Source: an uncultured Paracoccaceae bacterium (GTDB lineage Bacteria > Pseudomonadota > Alphaproteobacteria > Rhodobacterales > Rhodobacteraceae). Taken from it: 64,000 nucleotides of DNA. The notes beneath the pieces were generated by a model. The model was not told the origin of the DNA. It worked only from the letters and a program-made list of their open reading frames with translations, and searched no databases. How positions within the stretch are numbered: position 1 is the first letter of the stretch; each line of letters begins with the position of its first letter. Below are positions 42,953-52,973 of this stretch, one piece after another. The DNA is taken from assembly GCA_947503925.1 (NCBI GenBank), contig CANNFQ010000011.1, positions 62,001 through 126,000 of the forward strand, written 5' to 3'. A program made the position numbers and the translations under genes.

Positions 42953-44562
42953 GCCGGCTCTCCCGGGGCCAAGGATGTTGCCGGGTCGGCTTGTGCTTGG
43001 AGGAGTTCCTTGACCAGTGCTTTCGTAACCTTTCCGTAGCCGGATCTTGGCAACTCAGGAACGAACTCAAATCGCTTCGGTATCTTGTAGCTTGCGAGCA
43101 CCTCCCCAAGGAAAACCCTCAGATCTTCTTCTGGAAGACTGACGTCGTCTTCCAAAACAATCGCTGCTGTTCCGACCTCGCCCCACTTTTCGTCTGGCAG
43201 ACCCACTACACAGGCTTCTTTGATCGCCGGATGCGTTACGAGCTTCTCTTCAATCTCAAGCGGATAGATATTGGAGCCACCCGAAATGAACATGTCCGAC
43301 GCGCGCCCCGTAATGAACAGGTATCCATTGTCATCAAGATGACCGATATCACCTGTGCGGAACCACCCGTCTCGAAAAGCATCTTTGTTCGCTGCATCAT
43401 TGTCGAAATAGCCACTGAAGACTGCAGGCCCGATCACGCATATCTCCCCGGTCTCAAACGGCTTGAGCGACCGACCCTCATCGTCCTGAATGTCAATTTG
43501 CATGCAAGTTCGGGATTGACCGCATGTCCCGATGCGAGCGGTTGGTCCGTCTTCAATGTCATGGAGGTGCGGCGGTAGAACGGTGATGTTTCCCGTGACT
43601 TCACCCAGGCCAAAGTACTGAACGAGACAAAGGCCGAGCTTGCGCAACGCCAACTTTTGGTGTTCCCGCAACATCGGCGCGCCCGCGTAAATCACGTACT
43701 TCAGTGATGTGTGGTCAAAGGCTTCGCAGGCCGATGAGGTCGCGAGGGCATGGAGGATGCTCGGCACGGTGAAAATGTTGGTCACCTTGTGCTGCTCAAT
43801 GAGCTCGAACACCTCAGCTGGATCTAGACTTGCGGATTTTGGCAGAATGGTCGGCACACACCGAGCAACCTGAACCAATTGATGAATCCCTGCCCCATGA
43901 GAGAGTGGAGCGACCACCAGCGAGGCATCCACCTCCGTCATGCCAGGCATCAAGTCGCATAGATGATTGTTGATAACGAAGGCCATCTGCCCATGGCTCA
44001 GCACACCGGCCTTCGGTTTGCCTGTGGTGCCGGATGTGAAAAAGAACCAGCAGGGGTCGTCGCGTTCGACAGGTGCCGCTTTGAACTTTGCGCCATGGCC
44101 CGCACGAACCAGGTCCGCGTAGTTGTGCTCCCCCTGCCGCGGTTTTCCAAAGGAAATTACCAGTTCAACTCCAGCGTCGCGCGCTGCATCAGCATGTTCC
44201 GGAAAGTCGCAATCATAAATTATTGCTGACGCACCCGCAGTTTGCGCGATATGCCCGACATCTTTCGGCATGATCCGAAAGTTTGTCGGAACCCAAATGG
44301 CCCCAATCTTGAAGACCGCGAACATCGTTTCGAACATTTCGTTCGAGTTCCGTGAGTGGACAATGACACGGTCACCTCGGGAGACTCCGAGCTTAAGAAG
44401 CGAATTAGCGGCACCATCTATGCGTGCATTAATCTCTGCCCAACTCCAAGTCTGATCGCCCCAGACAATTCCCGGGCTTGCCGGAAAGCGGCGAGCTGCC
44501 TCGGTCACCAAATCGCCGAGGTTCATCACACGGTTCGATATGCGTTCAAGCCCACCCACCAT
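42949..44562 (-). CDS. AMP-dependent acyl-CoA synthetase/ligase
   Basis: A 537-residue ANL-superfamily enzyme. The AMP-binding P-loop is WFFFTSGTTGKPKAGVLSHG near residue 170; the A5 and A7-like motifs appear as QYFGLGEVTG and WFRTGDIGHLDDNGYLFITGR, and the catalytic Lys region ends with GKVTKALVKELL. It activates a carboxylic acid to its CoA ester with ATP. The start at 44562 overlaps the thiolase stop as TGATG. Being next to TRAP uptake, SDR and thiolase genes it probably makes the first CoA intermediate of the imported acid. Confidence 0.9.
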   Translation of the reverse strand: MVGGLERISNRVMNLGDLVTEAARRFPASPGIVWGDQTWSWAEINARIDGAANSLLKLGVSRGDRVIVHSRNSNEMFETMFAVFKIGAIWVPTNFRIMPKDVGHIAQTAGASAIIYDCDFPEHADAARDAGVELVISFGKPRQGEHNYADLVRAGHGAKFKAAPVERDDPCWFFFTSGTTGKPKAGVLSHGQMAFVINNHLCDLMPGMTEVDASLVVAPLSHGAGIHQLVQVARCVPTILPKSASLDPAEVFELIEQHKVTNIFTVPSILHALATSSACEAFDHTSLKYVIYAGAPMLREHQKLALRKLGLCLVQYFGLGEVTGNITVLPPHLHDIEDGPTARIGTCGQSRTCMQIDIQDDEGRSLKPFETGEICVIGPAVFSGYFDNDAANKDAFRDGWFRTGDIGHLDDNGYLFITGRASDMFISGGSNIYPLEIEEKLVTHPAIKEACVVGLPDEKWGEVGTAAIVLEDDVSLPEEDLRVFLGEVLASYKIPKRFEFVPELPRSGYGKVTKALVKELLQAQADPATSLAPGEPA

Positions 44563-45731
44563 CAGCCAACACGCTCAAGAACCGAAACGTAGTTTGCAAC
44601 GGCTGCTCCGCCCATGTTGAAGACGCCCGCTGTGTCTGCGGTTTTCAGCTGCATGTCGCCAGCCTCTCCGCAAAGTTGCATGGCAGCCATGACATGTTGA
44701 GATACGCCCGTAGCGCCGATCGGATGCCCCTTGGATTTCAGCCCTCCAGAAGGGTTGATTGGAAGCCGACCATCACGGGCGGATACGCCCTCATCAATGA
44801 TCGACGCACCCTGCCCTTCTTTGGCGAGACCCATGGCCTCGTATTCAAGCATCTCGGCGATCGTGAAACAGTCGTGGGTTTCCACAAAAGATAGGTCATC
44901 AACGGCCATGCCGGCTTGGGCATAGGCCTTGGCCCATGCCTTTCGCGCACCTTCGAACGAAGTTCGAGAGCGCTTGCTCAACGGCAGAAAATCGTTGACT
45001 TGCACAGCTGCCCGGAAAAAGACGGCACGCGGGTCATTGCGAAGTGCAATATCCAGATCAGATAGGACGATGGCAGCCGCGCCGTCGGAGATCAAAGAAC
45101 AGTCGGTTCGTCTCAGCGGGCCAGCAACAATCGGGTTTTTCTCGGAAACGGTATTGCAAAAAGCAAACCCGAAATCCTTCTGCATATGAGCGTAGGGATT
45201 AAGCAGGCCATTCGCATGGTTCTTGGAAGCGATCCGCGCAAGGCTCTCACTCTTGTTTCCGAATTTCTGGAAGTAGGCGTCTGCAATGTTTCCAAAGACG
45301 CCTGCGAAACCACCCGGAGCATGTGCCTCTTCTGCACGGTAAGATGCACCCAAGAGAATATCACCGACTTCGTGTGTTGGGGTTGCAGTCATCTTTTCGA
45401 CGCCAATCACCAACACGCGCCCAGCACGGCCACTTTCTATCTCTCGCATGCCCGCATGGAGGGCTGCAGAACCAGTCGCGCAGGCATTTTCAACGCGGGT
45501 GGCTGGCACAAATCGCAGTTCTGGCACTGCCAAGGCAACGAGTGATGCCTGGAAGTCTTGTTTGCTGAAGCCGTTATTGAAGGCACCAACGAAGATTGCG
45601 TCGATATCCTCTGGACCAACTCCTGCATGCGCCAAGCTATCCCGTGCGACTTCCGCAATAAGTTGTTCAGCGCCTTCACTTGCGGATTTGCCAAATTTTG
45701 AATGTGACCAGCCAGTTATGCACACGCCCAT
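44562..45731 (-). CDS. Thiolase-family protein (SCP2/acetyl-CoA acetyltransferase-like)
   Basis: A 389-residue thiolase-fold protein. Cys84 lies in ENACATGSAAL and the catalytic His in LKSKGHPIGATG. The second catalytic Cys of classical thiolases (CxGGG) is absent; the equivalent end reads VFNMGGAAVAN, as in the SCP2-type/lipid-transfer thiolases. It might therefore cleave 3-oxoacyl-CoA by a different mechanism or act on branched or ring substrates. It is the first gene of the operon, transcribed divergently from an Lrp regulator. Confidence 0.9.
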   Translation of the reverse strand: MGVCITGWSHSKFGKSASEGAEQLIAEVARDSLAHAGVGPEDIDAIFVGAFNNGFSKQDFQASLVALAVPELRFVPATRVENACATGSAALHAGMREIESGRAGRVLVIGVEKMTATPTHEVGDILLGASYRAEEAHAPGGFAGVFGNIADAYFQKFGNKSESLARIASKNHANGLLNPYAHMQKDFGFAFCNTVSEKNPIVAGPLRRTDCSLISDGAAAIVLSDLDIALRNDPRAVFFRAAVQVNDFLPLSKRSRTSFEGARKAWAKAYAQAGMAVDDLSFVETHDCFTIAEMLEYEAMGLAKEGQGASIIDEGVSARDGRLPINPSGGLKSKGHPIGATGVSQHVMAAMQLCGEAGDMQLKTADTAGVFNMGGAAVANYVSVLERVG

Positions 45732-45778
45732 AGAAACACGCCCCTTAAAATTTCAGAGCTAGAATAGGCGGTAATTTG

Positions 45779-45791
45779 GGAATATAGTTCC
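45779..45791. promoter_or_regulatory. Palindrome GGAATATAGTTCC between thiolase and Lrp genes
   Basis: GGAA and TTCC arms flank TATAG in the 129-base divergent promoter region. It is short, but it is placed where the Lrp regulator or another factor would act on both promoters. Confidence 0.45.
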
Positions 45792-45860
45792 TAAACCATG
45801 CGCAAATCATCAGTTTTTGTGCATAGTATACGCGAAATATAGATGGAAATTGGATGAATT

Positions 45861-46319
45861 ATGCCCGTTGATGACATCGACCTGAAGATACTCCGGATCA
45901 TGCAGCAAGATGGGAATCTCACCGTCTCAGAGATCGCGGAAAAAGTTGGCCTGTCACAGTCCCCATGCTCCAGACGAATAAACCAGATGCAGCAAGACGG
46001 CATCATTCTGGGAAAAGCGATCCTGCTTGACCGCAAGAAGCTCGGGTTTGGATCAATTGTCCTGGTTCGGATCAAGTTGACAGAGCACGGTCGCCAATCC
46101 TTGAAAGTATTTCAAGAAGCAGTTCTTAGGATACCCGAGGTACAGGTCGTGCAATTGATGCTGGGTGAGTTCGATTTCAATGTGCGCGTTGTGGTTCGAG
46201 ATATGGATCATTTTCAACATTTGCTCAGAGACAAACTTGTTATGCTTCCGGGGCTACAGGAAATCCAGAGCACTGTCTTGTTGGAAGAGATGAAGTACAC
46301 CACCGCTTTGCCGTTGTAG
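45861..46319 (+). CDS. Lrp/AsnC family transcriptional regulator
   Basis: A 152-residue Lrp protein. DIDLKILRIMQQDGNLTVSE and VGLSQSPCSRRINQMQQDG form the helix-turn-helix; the RAM ligand domain follows (LVRIKLTEHG...VQLMLGEFDFNVRVVV). It is divergent from the thiolase-ligase-TRAP operon and is therefore the most likely local regulator, responding to an amino acid or pathway intermediate. The start is the first ATG after the AT-rich promoter. Confidence 0.9.
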   Translation: MPVDDIDLKILRIMQQDGNLTVSEIAEKVGLSQSPCSRRINQMQQDGIILGKAILLDRKKLGFGSIVLVRIKLTEHGRQSLKVFQEAVLRIPEVQVVQLMLGEFDFNVRVVVRDMDHFQHLLRDKLVMLPGLQEIQSTVLLEEMKYTTALPL

Positions 46320-46443
46320 TTCTTCGGCACAGACAGACCTCTACATGGATTATCCAGAATATGGTAAACTGGACAGGCGTCCGTCGAACTTTGATCCTCT
46401 CCCGATGGGCTGTTGATATCAAAACTGGCCAGAGGTAAATAAA

Positions 46444-47391
46444 GTGAAAAAATTAAAATTGATTGCCGCTGTTTTAGCTACTGTGCTCGTCAATCCTGCT
46501 AGCGCGCAAGAACTGAGAGTTGCAGCATGGAACATCGAGAACCTTCATCACGAAGCAGGCGTTGAGCTCCGCGAGAACATTGGAACACGGCGCGATGAAA
46601 GCGACTTCCCGATACTTGCCTCCTATACCAACCAGTTTGGCGAAGATGCGGCACCCGCCGATTTAATCGCTCTTCAAGAAATCGGGACAAGGGCCGCCGC
46701 AGAAAGACTATTTCCGTCAGACGACTACTTAGTCATAATGTCCTCTCGCTATGAAGACGACCTGGCGTCCGGGATCGAAGGGCGAATCTACACAGCAATC
46801 GCGATCAGAAAAGGCCGCGGCATTGAACTTGTTGAGCAACAGGATATTGATGCGCTTTCGATCATGCATGATGGCCGGCCCACACGCTCTGCTGCGACAG
46901 CACTCCTTGAGTTCAACGGCACGCGCTTCTGGTTTTCGTCATTGCATCTAAAGTCGAGCTGTTCGACCGTACGAAATGCCCATACCAGCATCAATGATGA
47001 CTGTGTGACCTTCTGGGCTCAGGGGGAAACGTTGACAAATTGGATTGCCGCACGGCGCGAAGAAGGGACACCTTTCATACTCGCAGGCGATTTCAACCGC
47101 CGCTTTCGGCAGTTCCAAAACGAGGGCCCATTCTGGGAGCGTATTAATGGCGGAGACCTCAATGAGCCGTGGCTTTCACAACATCCAGAGTTCGTGACCC
47201 GCAAGTGTCCAACCCGCAAGGGAAGCAGCACTCAGCCCATCGATTGGATCCTACTCGACGCCTCAGTCGCCCACTGGTTTATCGAGGGATCCTTCTGGGA
47301 ACGCCGCTTTCGGCAGGCGGACATTGATGCCGCAGGACCAGGCGATCTTAGCGATCATTGCCCGATTAGCATCGACCTTCTCATAGAATAA
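46444..47391 (+). CDS. Secreted endonuclease/exonuclease/phosphatase (EEP) family hydrolase
   Basis: A 315-residue protein with a GTG start and a Sec signal peptide (residues 1-22, ...PASAQ). EEP motifs are complete: AAWNIENLH, LIALQEIG, SSLHLKS, AGDFNRRF and LSDHCPISI (Asp-His). It should hydrolyse phosphodiester or phosphomonoester bonds, such as DNA, RNA or inositol phosphates, outside the cytoplasm. Six cysteines in the mature part suggest disulfides. No operon partner; the minus-strand gene downstream converges. Confidence 0.85.
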   Translation: MKKLKLIAAVLATVLVNPASAQELRVAAWNIENLHHEAGVELRENIGTRRDESDFPILASYTNQFGEDAAPADLIALQEIGTRAAAERLFPSDDYLVIMSSRYEDDLASGIEGRIYTAIAIRKGRGIELVEQQDIDALSIMHDGRPTRSAATALLEFNGTRFWFSSLHLKSSCSTVRNAHTSINDDCVTFWAQGETLTNWIAARREEGTPFILAGDFNRRFRQFQNEGPFWERINGGDLNEPWLSQHPEFVTRKCPTRKGSSTQPIDWILLDASVAHWFIEGSFWERRFRQADIDAAGPGDLSDHCPISIDLLIE

Positions 47392-47404
47392 AATTGCCAA
47401 AGGC

Positions 47405-47764
47405 CTATTCAGGAGTCTCTGTGCAGATCGGCAAGATACGGCAGATATACATCGCTTGAACACCACCATCGGGTTGCGGAATCAGCAGAACTGGTTCCGC
47501 ACCTTCAGACAAAAGAATAGCACTGTTACCAGCTGTATAGACCTGACCGCCACTCTGAAGCTGTGATGCAATGTCTGATAGGTCGATGTCGACACTATCC
47601 TTGGCGAATACATCAAAACCGGCGTCTGCTTGACCAGCAAGGTCAGAAAGATCTGTGACGCCATATGGGAGACGATTGAGTTCCTCAATCATCTGTTCCT
47701 GAGCTGTGCTGCTCATTGGCATCATCAGAAGCGGCAGAGCTGCTAGAGCTATCTTTTTCTTCAT
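47405..47764 (-). CDS. Small secreted protein with signal peptide
   Basis: A 119-residue protein starting at 47764 (MKKKIALAALPLL) after a strong AAGGAGT. Signal peptide residues 1-22; the mature part has a short LSDIASQLQSGGQ segment and ends with two cysteines (YICRILPIC), which could form a disulfide. Family not recognised. Its first 80 bases lie within the end of the upstream membrane protein gene in another frame. Confidence 0.7.
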   Translation of the reverse strand: MKKKIALAALPLLMMPMSSTAQEQMIEELNRLPYGVTDLSDLAGQADAGFDVFAKDSVDIDLSDIASQLQSGGQVYTAGNSAILLSEGAEPVLLIPQPDGGVQAMYICRILPICTETPE

Positions 47765-48218
47765 TCGAAATACTCCTTGATTGCAAAACAAACCATAATC
47801 CTATGGCTATCACGCCGACCATACTCGCAAGTAAATCTATCCAGACAAGGGTCCGCAAGTAAGTCCTGTGACACTCCATGAAAAACGTGGTCGGCGATCT
47901 ATCAGCAGGAAACTCACAACCTCCGAAAGGTTCTGCGCGAAGGATTTCAACGTTGAAGCTCAACGCCACGTTTTGAGCTATGAAGCCAAGAACAATCATT
48001 ATCAGCGCGCAGAGACCCGTCGTTACGATAAGGCTGCGGTTGCGGATTTGAGCAACGTCGTGGTCTCGGATCAGCCCCACGGCGCGAATGATCAGAAAGA
48101 CTGAGGCGCCAAAAAGAGCACCCCCTAACGCCGTCGTGGTGTCAAAGAAACGAAGATAACCCGCGAGTGCTGCGCTCAATGCGTCAGAGATTTCCGCTTT
48201 CACTATCAGTTTCTCCAA
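47685..48218 (-). CDS. Small membrane protein
   Basis: A 177-residue protein with about three hydrophobic helices (GALFGASVFLIIRAVGL, LIVTTGLCALIMIVLGFIA, LLASMVGVIAIGLWFV), a loop with two Cys (GGCEFPADRS, MECHRTY), and a Ser/Asp/Glu-rich tail. The tail is encoded over the start of the secreted-protein gene, an 80-base overlap in different frames. That is unusual in length, and both reading frames have credible features. Function unknown; probably a two-gene envelope unit. Confidence 0.7.
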   Translation of the reverse strand: MEKLIVKAEISDALSAALAGYLRFFDTTTALGGALFGASVFLIIRAVGLIRDHDVAQIRNRSLIVTTGLCALIMIVLGFIAQNVALSFNVEILRAEPFGGCEFPADRSPTTFFMECHRTYLRTLVWIDLLASMVGVIAIGLWFVLQSRSISNEEKDSSSSSAASDDANEQHSSGTDD

Positions 48219-48331
48219 AAATAGATCGTGACGCCATGATACACACTATGGCTCAATAGCAGTGGGGTGGAAGAGCAATGCCCGATCCAAATTTACTTCG
48301 CATGGCAAATCCCAGTATCGGACAAACGCAC

Positions 48332-49561
48332 TCAGCGAAAGACTGCGCCGAGTCTTCCCATGCCGACTTCGATTTCCTCGAGTGATGGCAAAGTAAAACT
48401 CAGCCGCAAGGTATTCTTGCCCCGCGCATCAGAATAGAACGCCTGACCCGGCACATAGGCTATCCCTTGGTTGGCAACAGCCGAGCTTAACATCGACCCT
48501 GTGTCATACCCCTCTGGAAGGCGCGCCCAAATAAACATTCCTCCCTCAGGCCGGGACCATTCAGACCCCGCAGGCAAGGCTTTTTCAATCTTGGACAGCA
48601 TTAAATTCCGCTTCGACCTGTAGCTTTCACATGTCTTGGCGACTTGAGCGTCAAAAATCCGCTCTGCGAGATAAAGCATGACCTTTTGATTGACGGAGGG
48701 CGTGTTCAGATCGCTGGCCTGCTTGATCAAGACCATAGCGTCGATGACGCTTTTCGCGGCACAAACCCAGCCAACTCGCAATCCGGGCGTAAATATCTTG
48801 GAAAATGAACCGCAATAGATGACGCGCGAATTGTCGATCGTGCCCTGACTTGCTACATCAAGCGATTGAATAAGAGGCTGGTGATCACCTTCGAAGCGCA
48901 GTGTGGAGTAAGGGCTGTCTTCTATGAGCGGAACATCCAAGTCCGCAGCGAGTTCGAGCAAATCAAGCCTCTGCTGCAGCGTGAGCGTCTCGCCAGTCGG
49001 ATTTGCGAAATCAGGAACAACGTAGCCAAATTTCACATGGCTGTTCGCTGACTGAGCGGCTTCTCGATATGAAGATGCTGTCCGGTTTGAACCCTCACGC
49101 ACCAGATCATCGTAGATTGGCTGATTTGGAGCAAAGGCTTGCAAAGCCCCTAGATAGGTCGGGGCGGTTACCAAGGCTGTGTCACCTTTGGCGAGGAACA
49201 GTTTGCCGAGAAACTCAAGCGCCTGCTGAGACCCACTTGTTACCAAGATGTTTTCCGGAGCGCAGATAACTCCTTGTTTCCTCATATGGTTGGCAATCCA
49301 ACTTCTCAGATCCGGGTCCCCTTCACTGACAGAATACTGAAGAGCACGTCCAGCTGCAGTTTCGTCACCAAGGAGGTGTTGATAGGCCTCACGGATTTCC
49401 TCGTGAGGAAACAGCGTCGGATCAGGAATCCCACCAGCAAATGAGATAACGCCAGGTTGCTCGATCGCTTTGAGAAGCTCTCGGATCTCGGACGCCTGCA
49501 TGCCCGACATCCGTTCAGCAAACTGAGGTTGCCAAGTTGGGGTCGCGCGGATGGTGTTCAT
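48332..49561 (-). CDS. PLP-dependent aminotransferase (class I/II, KAT/2-aminoadipate type)
   Basis: A 409-residue fold-type I aminotransferase. [34 protein letters not shown] and [14 protein letters not shown] (the PLP Lys lies in SFSKIF) mark the family. It belongs to the group including 2-aminoadipate and aromatic/branched-chain aminotransferases (LysN/ARO8-like). Its start overlaps the ilvD stop by 4 bases, so it is co-translated with the dehydratase. It probably uses the 2-oxo acid that the dehydratase makes. Confidence 0.9.
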   Translation of the reverse strand: MNTIRATPTWQPQFAERMSGMQASEIRELLKAIEQPGVISFAGGIPDPTLFPHEEIREAYQHLLGDETAAGRALQYSVSEGDPDLRSWIANHMRKQGVICAPENILVTSGSQQALEFLGKLFLAKGDTALVTAPTYLGALQAFAPNQPIYDDLVREGSNRTASSYREAAQSANSHVKFGYVVPDFANPTGETLTLQQRLDLLELAADLDVPLIEDSPYSTLRFEGDHQPLIQSLDVASQGTIDNSRVIYCGSFSKIFTPGLRVGWVCAAKSVIDAMVLIKQASDLNTPSVNQKVMLYLAERIFDAQVAKTCESYRSKRNLMLSKIEKALPAGSEWSRPEGGMFIWARLPEGYDTGSMLSSAVANQGIAYVPGQAFYSDARGKNTLRLSFTLPSLEEIEVGMGRLGAVFR

Positions 49562-51435
49562 AGGCGTATCTCCTCTCGTGTGGAGGAACGGTCTTCCCCT
49601 GGTAGAACTCGGACCGCGCCAATCGACGCGTTTCCCGCAAAGGCCGCGTAGGCCTGTAAAGCCTTTGAGACCTTGCGGTCCCGGTTTTCAGGCGTCCAAA
49701 AGGACTTTCCGAAGTTGCGGTGCAGCGCCCTGCGTCGTGCGAGTTCTTCTTCTGGAACATTCAGGTGAATACGGCGGTTGGGAATGTCGATCTCGATAAG
49801 ATCTCCGTCCTCGACGAGAGCAATCGTCCCACCTTCGGCCGCTTCGGGAGATACATGCCCAATCGACAGCCCAGCAGATCCACCCGAAAAACGACCATCG
49901 GTCAGAAGCGCACAGGTCTGGTCCAGACGCATGCTCTTCAAATAGGCAGTCGGATACAGCATCTCTTGCATGCCAGGACCGCCTTTCGGTCCTTCATAAC
50001 GCACCACAAGGACTGTCCCGGGCTTTACCTCTTTGCGCAGGATCGCGTTGGCGACCTGTTCCTGAGATTCAAATACCTGAGCAGTGCCGGAGAACGTCAG
50101 CATCTTTTCATTCACAGCGGCTGTTTTCACGATGCAGCCCTGCTCGGCGATGTTGCCCGTGAGAACCGCCAAACCGCCTTCCAAGCTGTATGCGTTTTCC
50201 ATTGAACGCACACATCCATCTGCGAAGTCCGTATCCGTCTCGCGGTAATGTCTGCATTGGCTGAAGGCTTTGGTTGTTCGCACACCACCTGGAGCAGCTC
50301 GGAAGAATTCGTCGACCTTATCGGACGGATTACGCCTCACGTCCCACGCGTCGATAAATTCACCAACGCTTCCGGCATGAACTGTTCTCTCGTCTCGTCT
50401 AATGTGTCCGCCCCGGTCGAGCTCTCCGAGGATCCGCGCAATGCCCCCTGCCCTGTGAACATCTTCCATATGATAGTTGGAGGTGGCAGGAGCTACCTTG
50501 CAGAGATGGGGAATGGCCCGCGACATGCGATCGATGTCGGCAAGTGTAAAATCTACCTCCCCTTCCTGCGCCATCGCAAGCAGATGGAGAATAGTGTTCG
50601 TCGATCCTCCCATAGCGATGTCCAGTGCCATTGCATTCTCAAAAGCGCCACGCGTGGCGATACTTCGTGGAAGTGCCGTTGCATCATCCGAGCCATACCA
50701 CCTGTCGCAAAGCTCAACGATCCGTCGGCCCGCTTCAAGAAAGAGCTCCTCTCGGTATGCATGCGTTGCCAAAAGAGAACCGTTTCCGGGCAAAGCAAGA
50801 CCCAGAGCTTCGGCAAGACAATTCATCGAATTGGCGGTGAACATGCCCGAACAGGATCCGCATGTTGGACACGCAGAGCGTTCCAATGCCGCAACTTCTT
50901 CGTCACTTCGCTCGGGAGACGCCGTGGCATAGATCGCATCAATAAGGTCCGTAGGCCGTTCGCCTTCTGACAATATTGTTTTACCGGCCTCCATCGGGCC
51001 GCCAGAGACGAAGATCGCAGGAATGTTCAAACGCATAGCCGCCATCAGCATGCCCGGCGTGATCTTGTCGCAATTTGAGATGCAAACCATAGCATCCACA
51101 CAGTGCGCATTGACCATGTATTCAATGGCGTCCGCGATCACTTCGCGCGATGGCAAGCTATAGAGCATGCCTTCGTGACCCATCGCAATTCCGTCGTCTA
51201 CCGCGATTGTATTGAATTCCTTCGCAACGCCGCCCGACGCTTCGATCTGACCAGCAACCAGATCACCCATATCCTTAAGGTGCACGTGCCCCGGAACGAA
51301 CTGTGTGTACGAGTTAACGACAGCGATGATAGGTTTGCCGAAGTCGCTATCGGTCATTCCTGTCGCGCGCCAGAGGGCCCTGGCCGCCGCCATTCGTCGC
51401 CCCGACGTCGAGGTCTTCGATCTGAGTTCTGGCAT
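49558..51435 (-). CDS. ilvD: Dihydroxy-acid dehydratase
   Basis: A 625-residue IlvD/Edd-family enzyme, the usual length. The cluster ligands are in [12 protein letters not shown] and [34 protein letters not shown] follows. It dehydrates 2,3-dihydroxy acids to 2-oxo acids, in valine/isoleucine synthesis or, in some family members, sugar-acid breakdown. The start at 51435 ([10 protein letters not shown]) follows GGAGAG. Being in a plasmid with an aminotransferase and a divergent LysR, it may be an accessory copy serving a special amino-acid route. Confidence 0.9.
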   Translation of the reverse strand: MPELRSKTSTSGRRMAAARALWRATGMTDSDFGKPIIAVVNSYTQFVPGHVHLKDMGDLVAGQIEASGGVAKEFNTIAVDDGIAMGHEGMLYSLPSREVIADAIEYMVNAHCVDAMVCISNCDKITPGMLMAAMRLNIPAIFVSGGPMEAGKTILSEGERPTDLIDAIYATASPERSDEEVAALERSACPTCGSCSGMFTANSMNCLAEALGLALPGNGSLLATHAYREELFLEAGRRIVELCDRWYGSDDATALPRSIATRGAFENAMALDIAMGGSTNTILHLLAMAQEGEVDFTLADIDRMSRAIPHLCKVAPATSNYHMEDVHRAGGIARILGELDRGGHIRRDERTVHAGSVGEFIDAWDVRRNPSDKVDEFFRAAPGGVRTTKAFSQCRHYRETDTDFADGCVRSMENAYSLEGGLAVLTGNIAEQGCIVKTAAVNEKMLTFSGTAQVFESQEQVANAILRKEVKPGTVLVVRYEGPKGGPGMQEMLYPTAYLKSMRLDQTCALLTDGRFSGGSAGLSIGHVSPEAAEGGTIALVEDGDLIEIDIPNRRIHLNVPEEELARRRALHRNFGKSFWTPENRDRKVSKALQAYAAFAGNASIGAVRVLPGEDRSSTREEIRL

Positions 51436-51748
51436 GTCTCTCTCCTGACCCAATGCACCAAAACGGCCTAACTCGCAGGCCGAAGGTGAAGTCCCGGACA
51501 AGACCGGCCTTTAAGTCGCATTGCGCTTGTATGCCCTCCCCTTCTGATTCCGGCGACCTGGCACTCATTGAGTACGTCGAAATCCGGTCGGAAAGGAGCA
51601 GCCAGCAAAGCATGACAATCACTGCCGCAGCAGCTCTTACGCGAATACCAACCAAGTCGGGAATTCCTCCGCGACAGCAGATAGCATGGCTTGACAGTTT
51701 AGAATAATGAGTAATGCTACACTAATAGTTCTGAAAAGCTGAAGTATT
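51436..51748. promoter_or_regulatory. Divergent promoter region between ilvD and LysR genes
   Basis: 313 bases without a gene. It should hold the promoters of both units and LysR binding sites; an AT-rich stretch near 51700-51735 before the LysR start is the likely place. I cannot define a precise box. Confidence 0.5.
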
Positions 51749-52603
51749 ATGACAGCAAACATAGATACAGCGTTGATCCGTACCTTTGTGAGTGCGATTG
51801 AGCTTGGTGGATTCCACCGGGCCGCCACGGCAGTGCACCGATCACAATCGACAATCAGCATGCAACTGAAAAAGCTCGAAGACATCCTAGGCGTGCGCCT
51901 CTTCGAGAAGTCAGGCCGCGAACGGATCTTAACGAGAGACGGAGAAGAATTTGCGCTCTATGCGCGTCGAATGCTATCGCTCCATGATCAAGCGATAGAC
52001 GCAATGAGCCCATCTCGGACAAGCGGCTATGTCCGGGTCGGTGTCATGGACGACTACGCCGTTGAGGTCCTCCCAGACGTCATTGCGCGGTTCCTCGAGC
52101 AGCACCCTTCTATTGACGTAGAGATCACGTCAGGGTTTTCAGATCGCCTCGTGACACGTTTAGGCGAAGACTTTGACCTGGTCTTGTCCACACATCCCGT
52201 TGGCACTGGTCACGGACATGTTCTGCGCCATGAAAAAACAAGATGGGCATTTTCTCAGCAAAAAAGCCTGCCAGAAGCGGGAGATGTTCCGTTGGCGTTG
52301 TTACCGCCCGGAAACCTCTTTCGCCAATGGGCGCTAAGGGCTCTTGAAGGGTCAGATCGACCCTGGCGGATCGCATTCACAGGTTCGAGCATTTCCACCG
52401 TTGAGGCGGCGGCCGCCGCCGGTATCGGTGTGACTGTCGTCAAAGAAAATACAGCGAACAGCGCTTTGTCTCTCCTGGGATCAAAGGATGGGTTCCCTCC
52501 ACTTCCCGACACCGAGATCGTGCTCAACCGCACCGTAGGAACAGAAACAAAACCAGCACAACTGCTTGCCGATCACATCATCGCGGAATTCGAAGAGGAT
52601 TAA
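51749..52603 (+). CDS. LysR family transcriptional regulator
   Basis: A 284-residue protein. The helix-turn-helix covers residues 7-60 (LIRTFVSAIELGGFHRAATA, then HRSQSTISMQLKKLEDILGV). The substrate-binding domain starts near residue 90 (GYVRVGVMDDYAVEVLPDVI) and is of usual length. It is divergent from ilvD, so it likely activates the ilvD-aminotransferase operon in response to a metabolite. The ATG lies after an AT-rich region. Confidence 0.9.
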   Translation: MTANIDTALIRTFVSAIELGGFHRAATAVHRSQSTISMQLKKLEDILGVRLFEKSGRERILTRDGEEFALYARRMLSLHDQAIDAMSPSRTSGYVRVGVMDDYAVEVLPDVIARFLEQHPSIDVEITSGFSDRLVTRLGEDFDLVLSTHPVGTGHGHVLRHEKTRWAFSQQKSLPEAGDVPLALLPPGNLFRQWALRALEGSDRPWRIAFTGSSISTVEAAAAAGIGVTVVKENTANSALSLLGSKDGFPPLPDTEIVLNRTVGTETKPAQLLADHIIAEFEED

Positions 52604-52607
52604 GATC

Positions 52608-52973
52608 GTGACCCAATCTGACCCTAGAACGATCCTTCAGGCTTTCGCCGACGACTGGGAGGCTGCCTGGAATAGCCATGACTTAGATCGCATACTCTCC
52701 CACTATCATCCGGACATTGTTTTCCGCTCTAGGAAGGCAAAAAGCCTAGTCGGCGAGGGTGTATTGCGCGGTATCTCAGCGCTTCGCGACTATTGGGCCA
52801 AAGCTTTGGAAAGACAGCCGAACCTGCGCTTCACTGTTGTCGACATCTTTGAAGGTTTTGAGATGGTCGTGATCACCTATACAAACCACGCTGGTATTCT
52901 GGCCGCAGAAACATTGCGTTTTGGAGATGAAGGGTTAGTGGCCGAAGCCTCAGCCTGTCATCGGCCTGATTAA
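52608..52973 (+). CDS. SnoaL-like/NTF2-fold protein (GTG start)
   Basis: A 121-residue protein of the NTF2-like fold: FADDWEAAWNSHDLDRILSH is the common opening, followed by HPDIVFRSRK and the strand FTVVDIFEGFEMVVITYT. Function may be an isomerase/hydrolase or just ligand binding. The GTG at 52608 is preferred: AGAGG lies 9 bases upstream, and the longer frame overlaps the LysR gene. It probably shares its transcript. Confidence 0.75.
   Translation: MTQSDPRTILQAFADDWEAAWNSHDLDRILSHYHPDIVFRSRKAKSLVGEGVLRGISALRDYWAKALERQPNLRFTVVDIFEGFEMVVITYTNHAGILAAETLRFGDEGLVAEASACHRPD

Noticed and set aside
47405..48218. Possibility that only one of the two overlapping genes is real
   Set aside because: The upstream has clear membrane helices before the overlap, and the downstream has a strong ribosome site and a signal peptide; both were kept.
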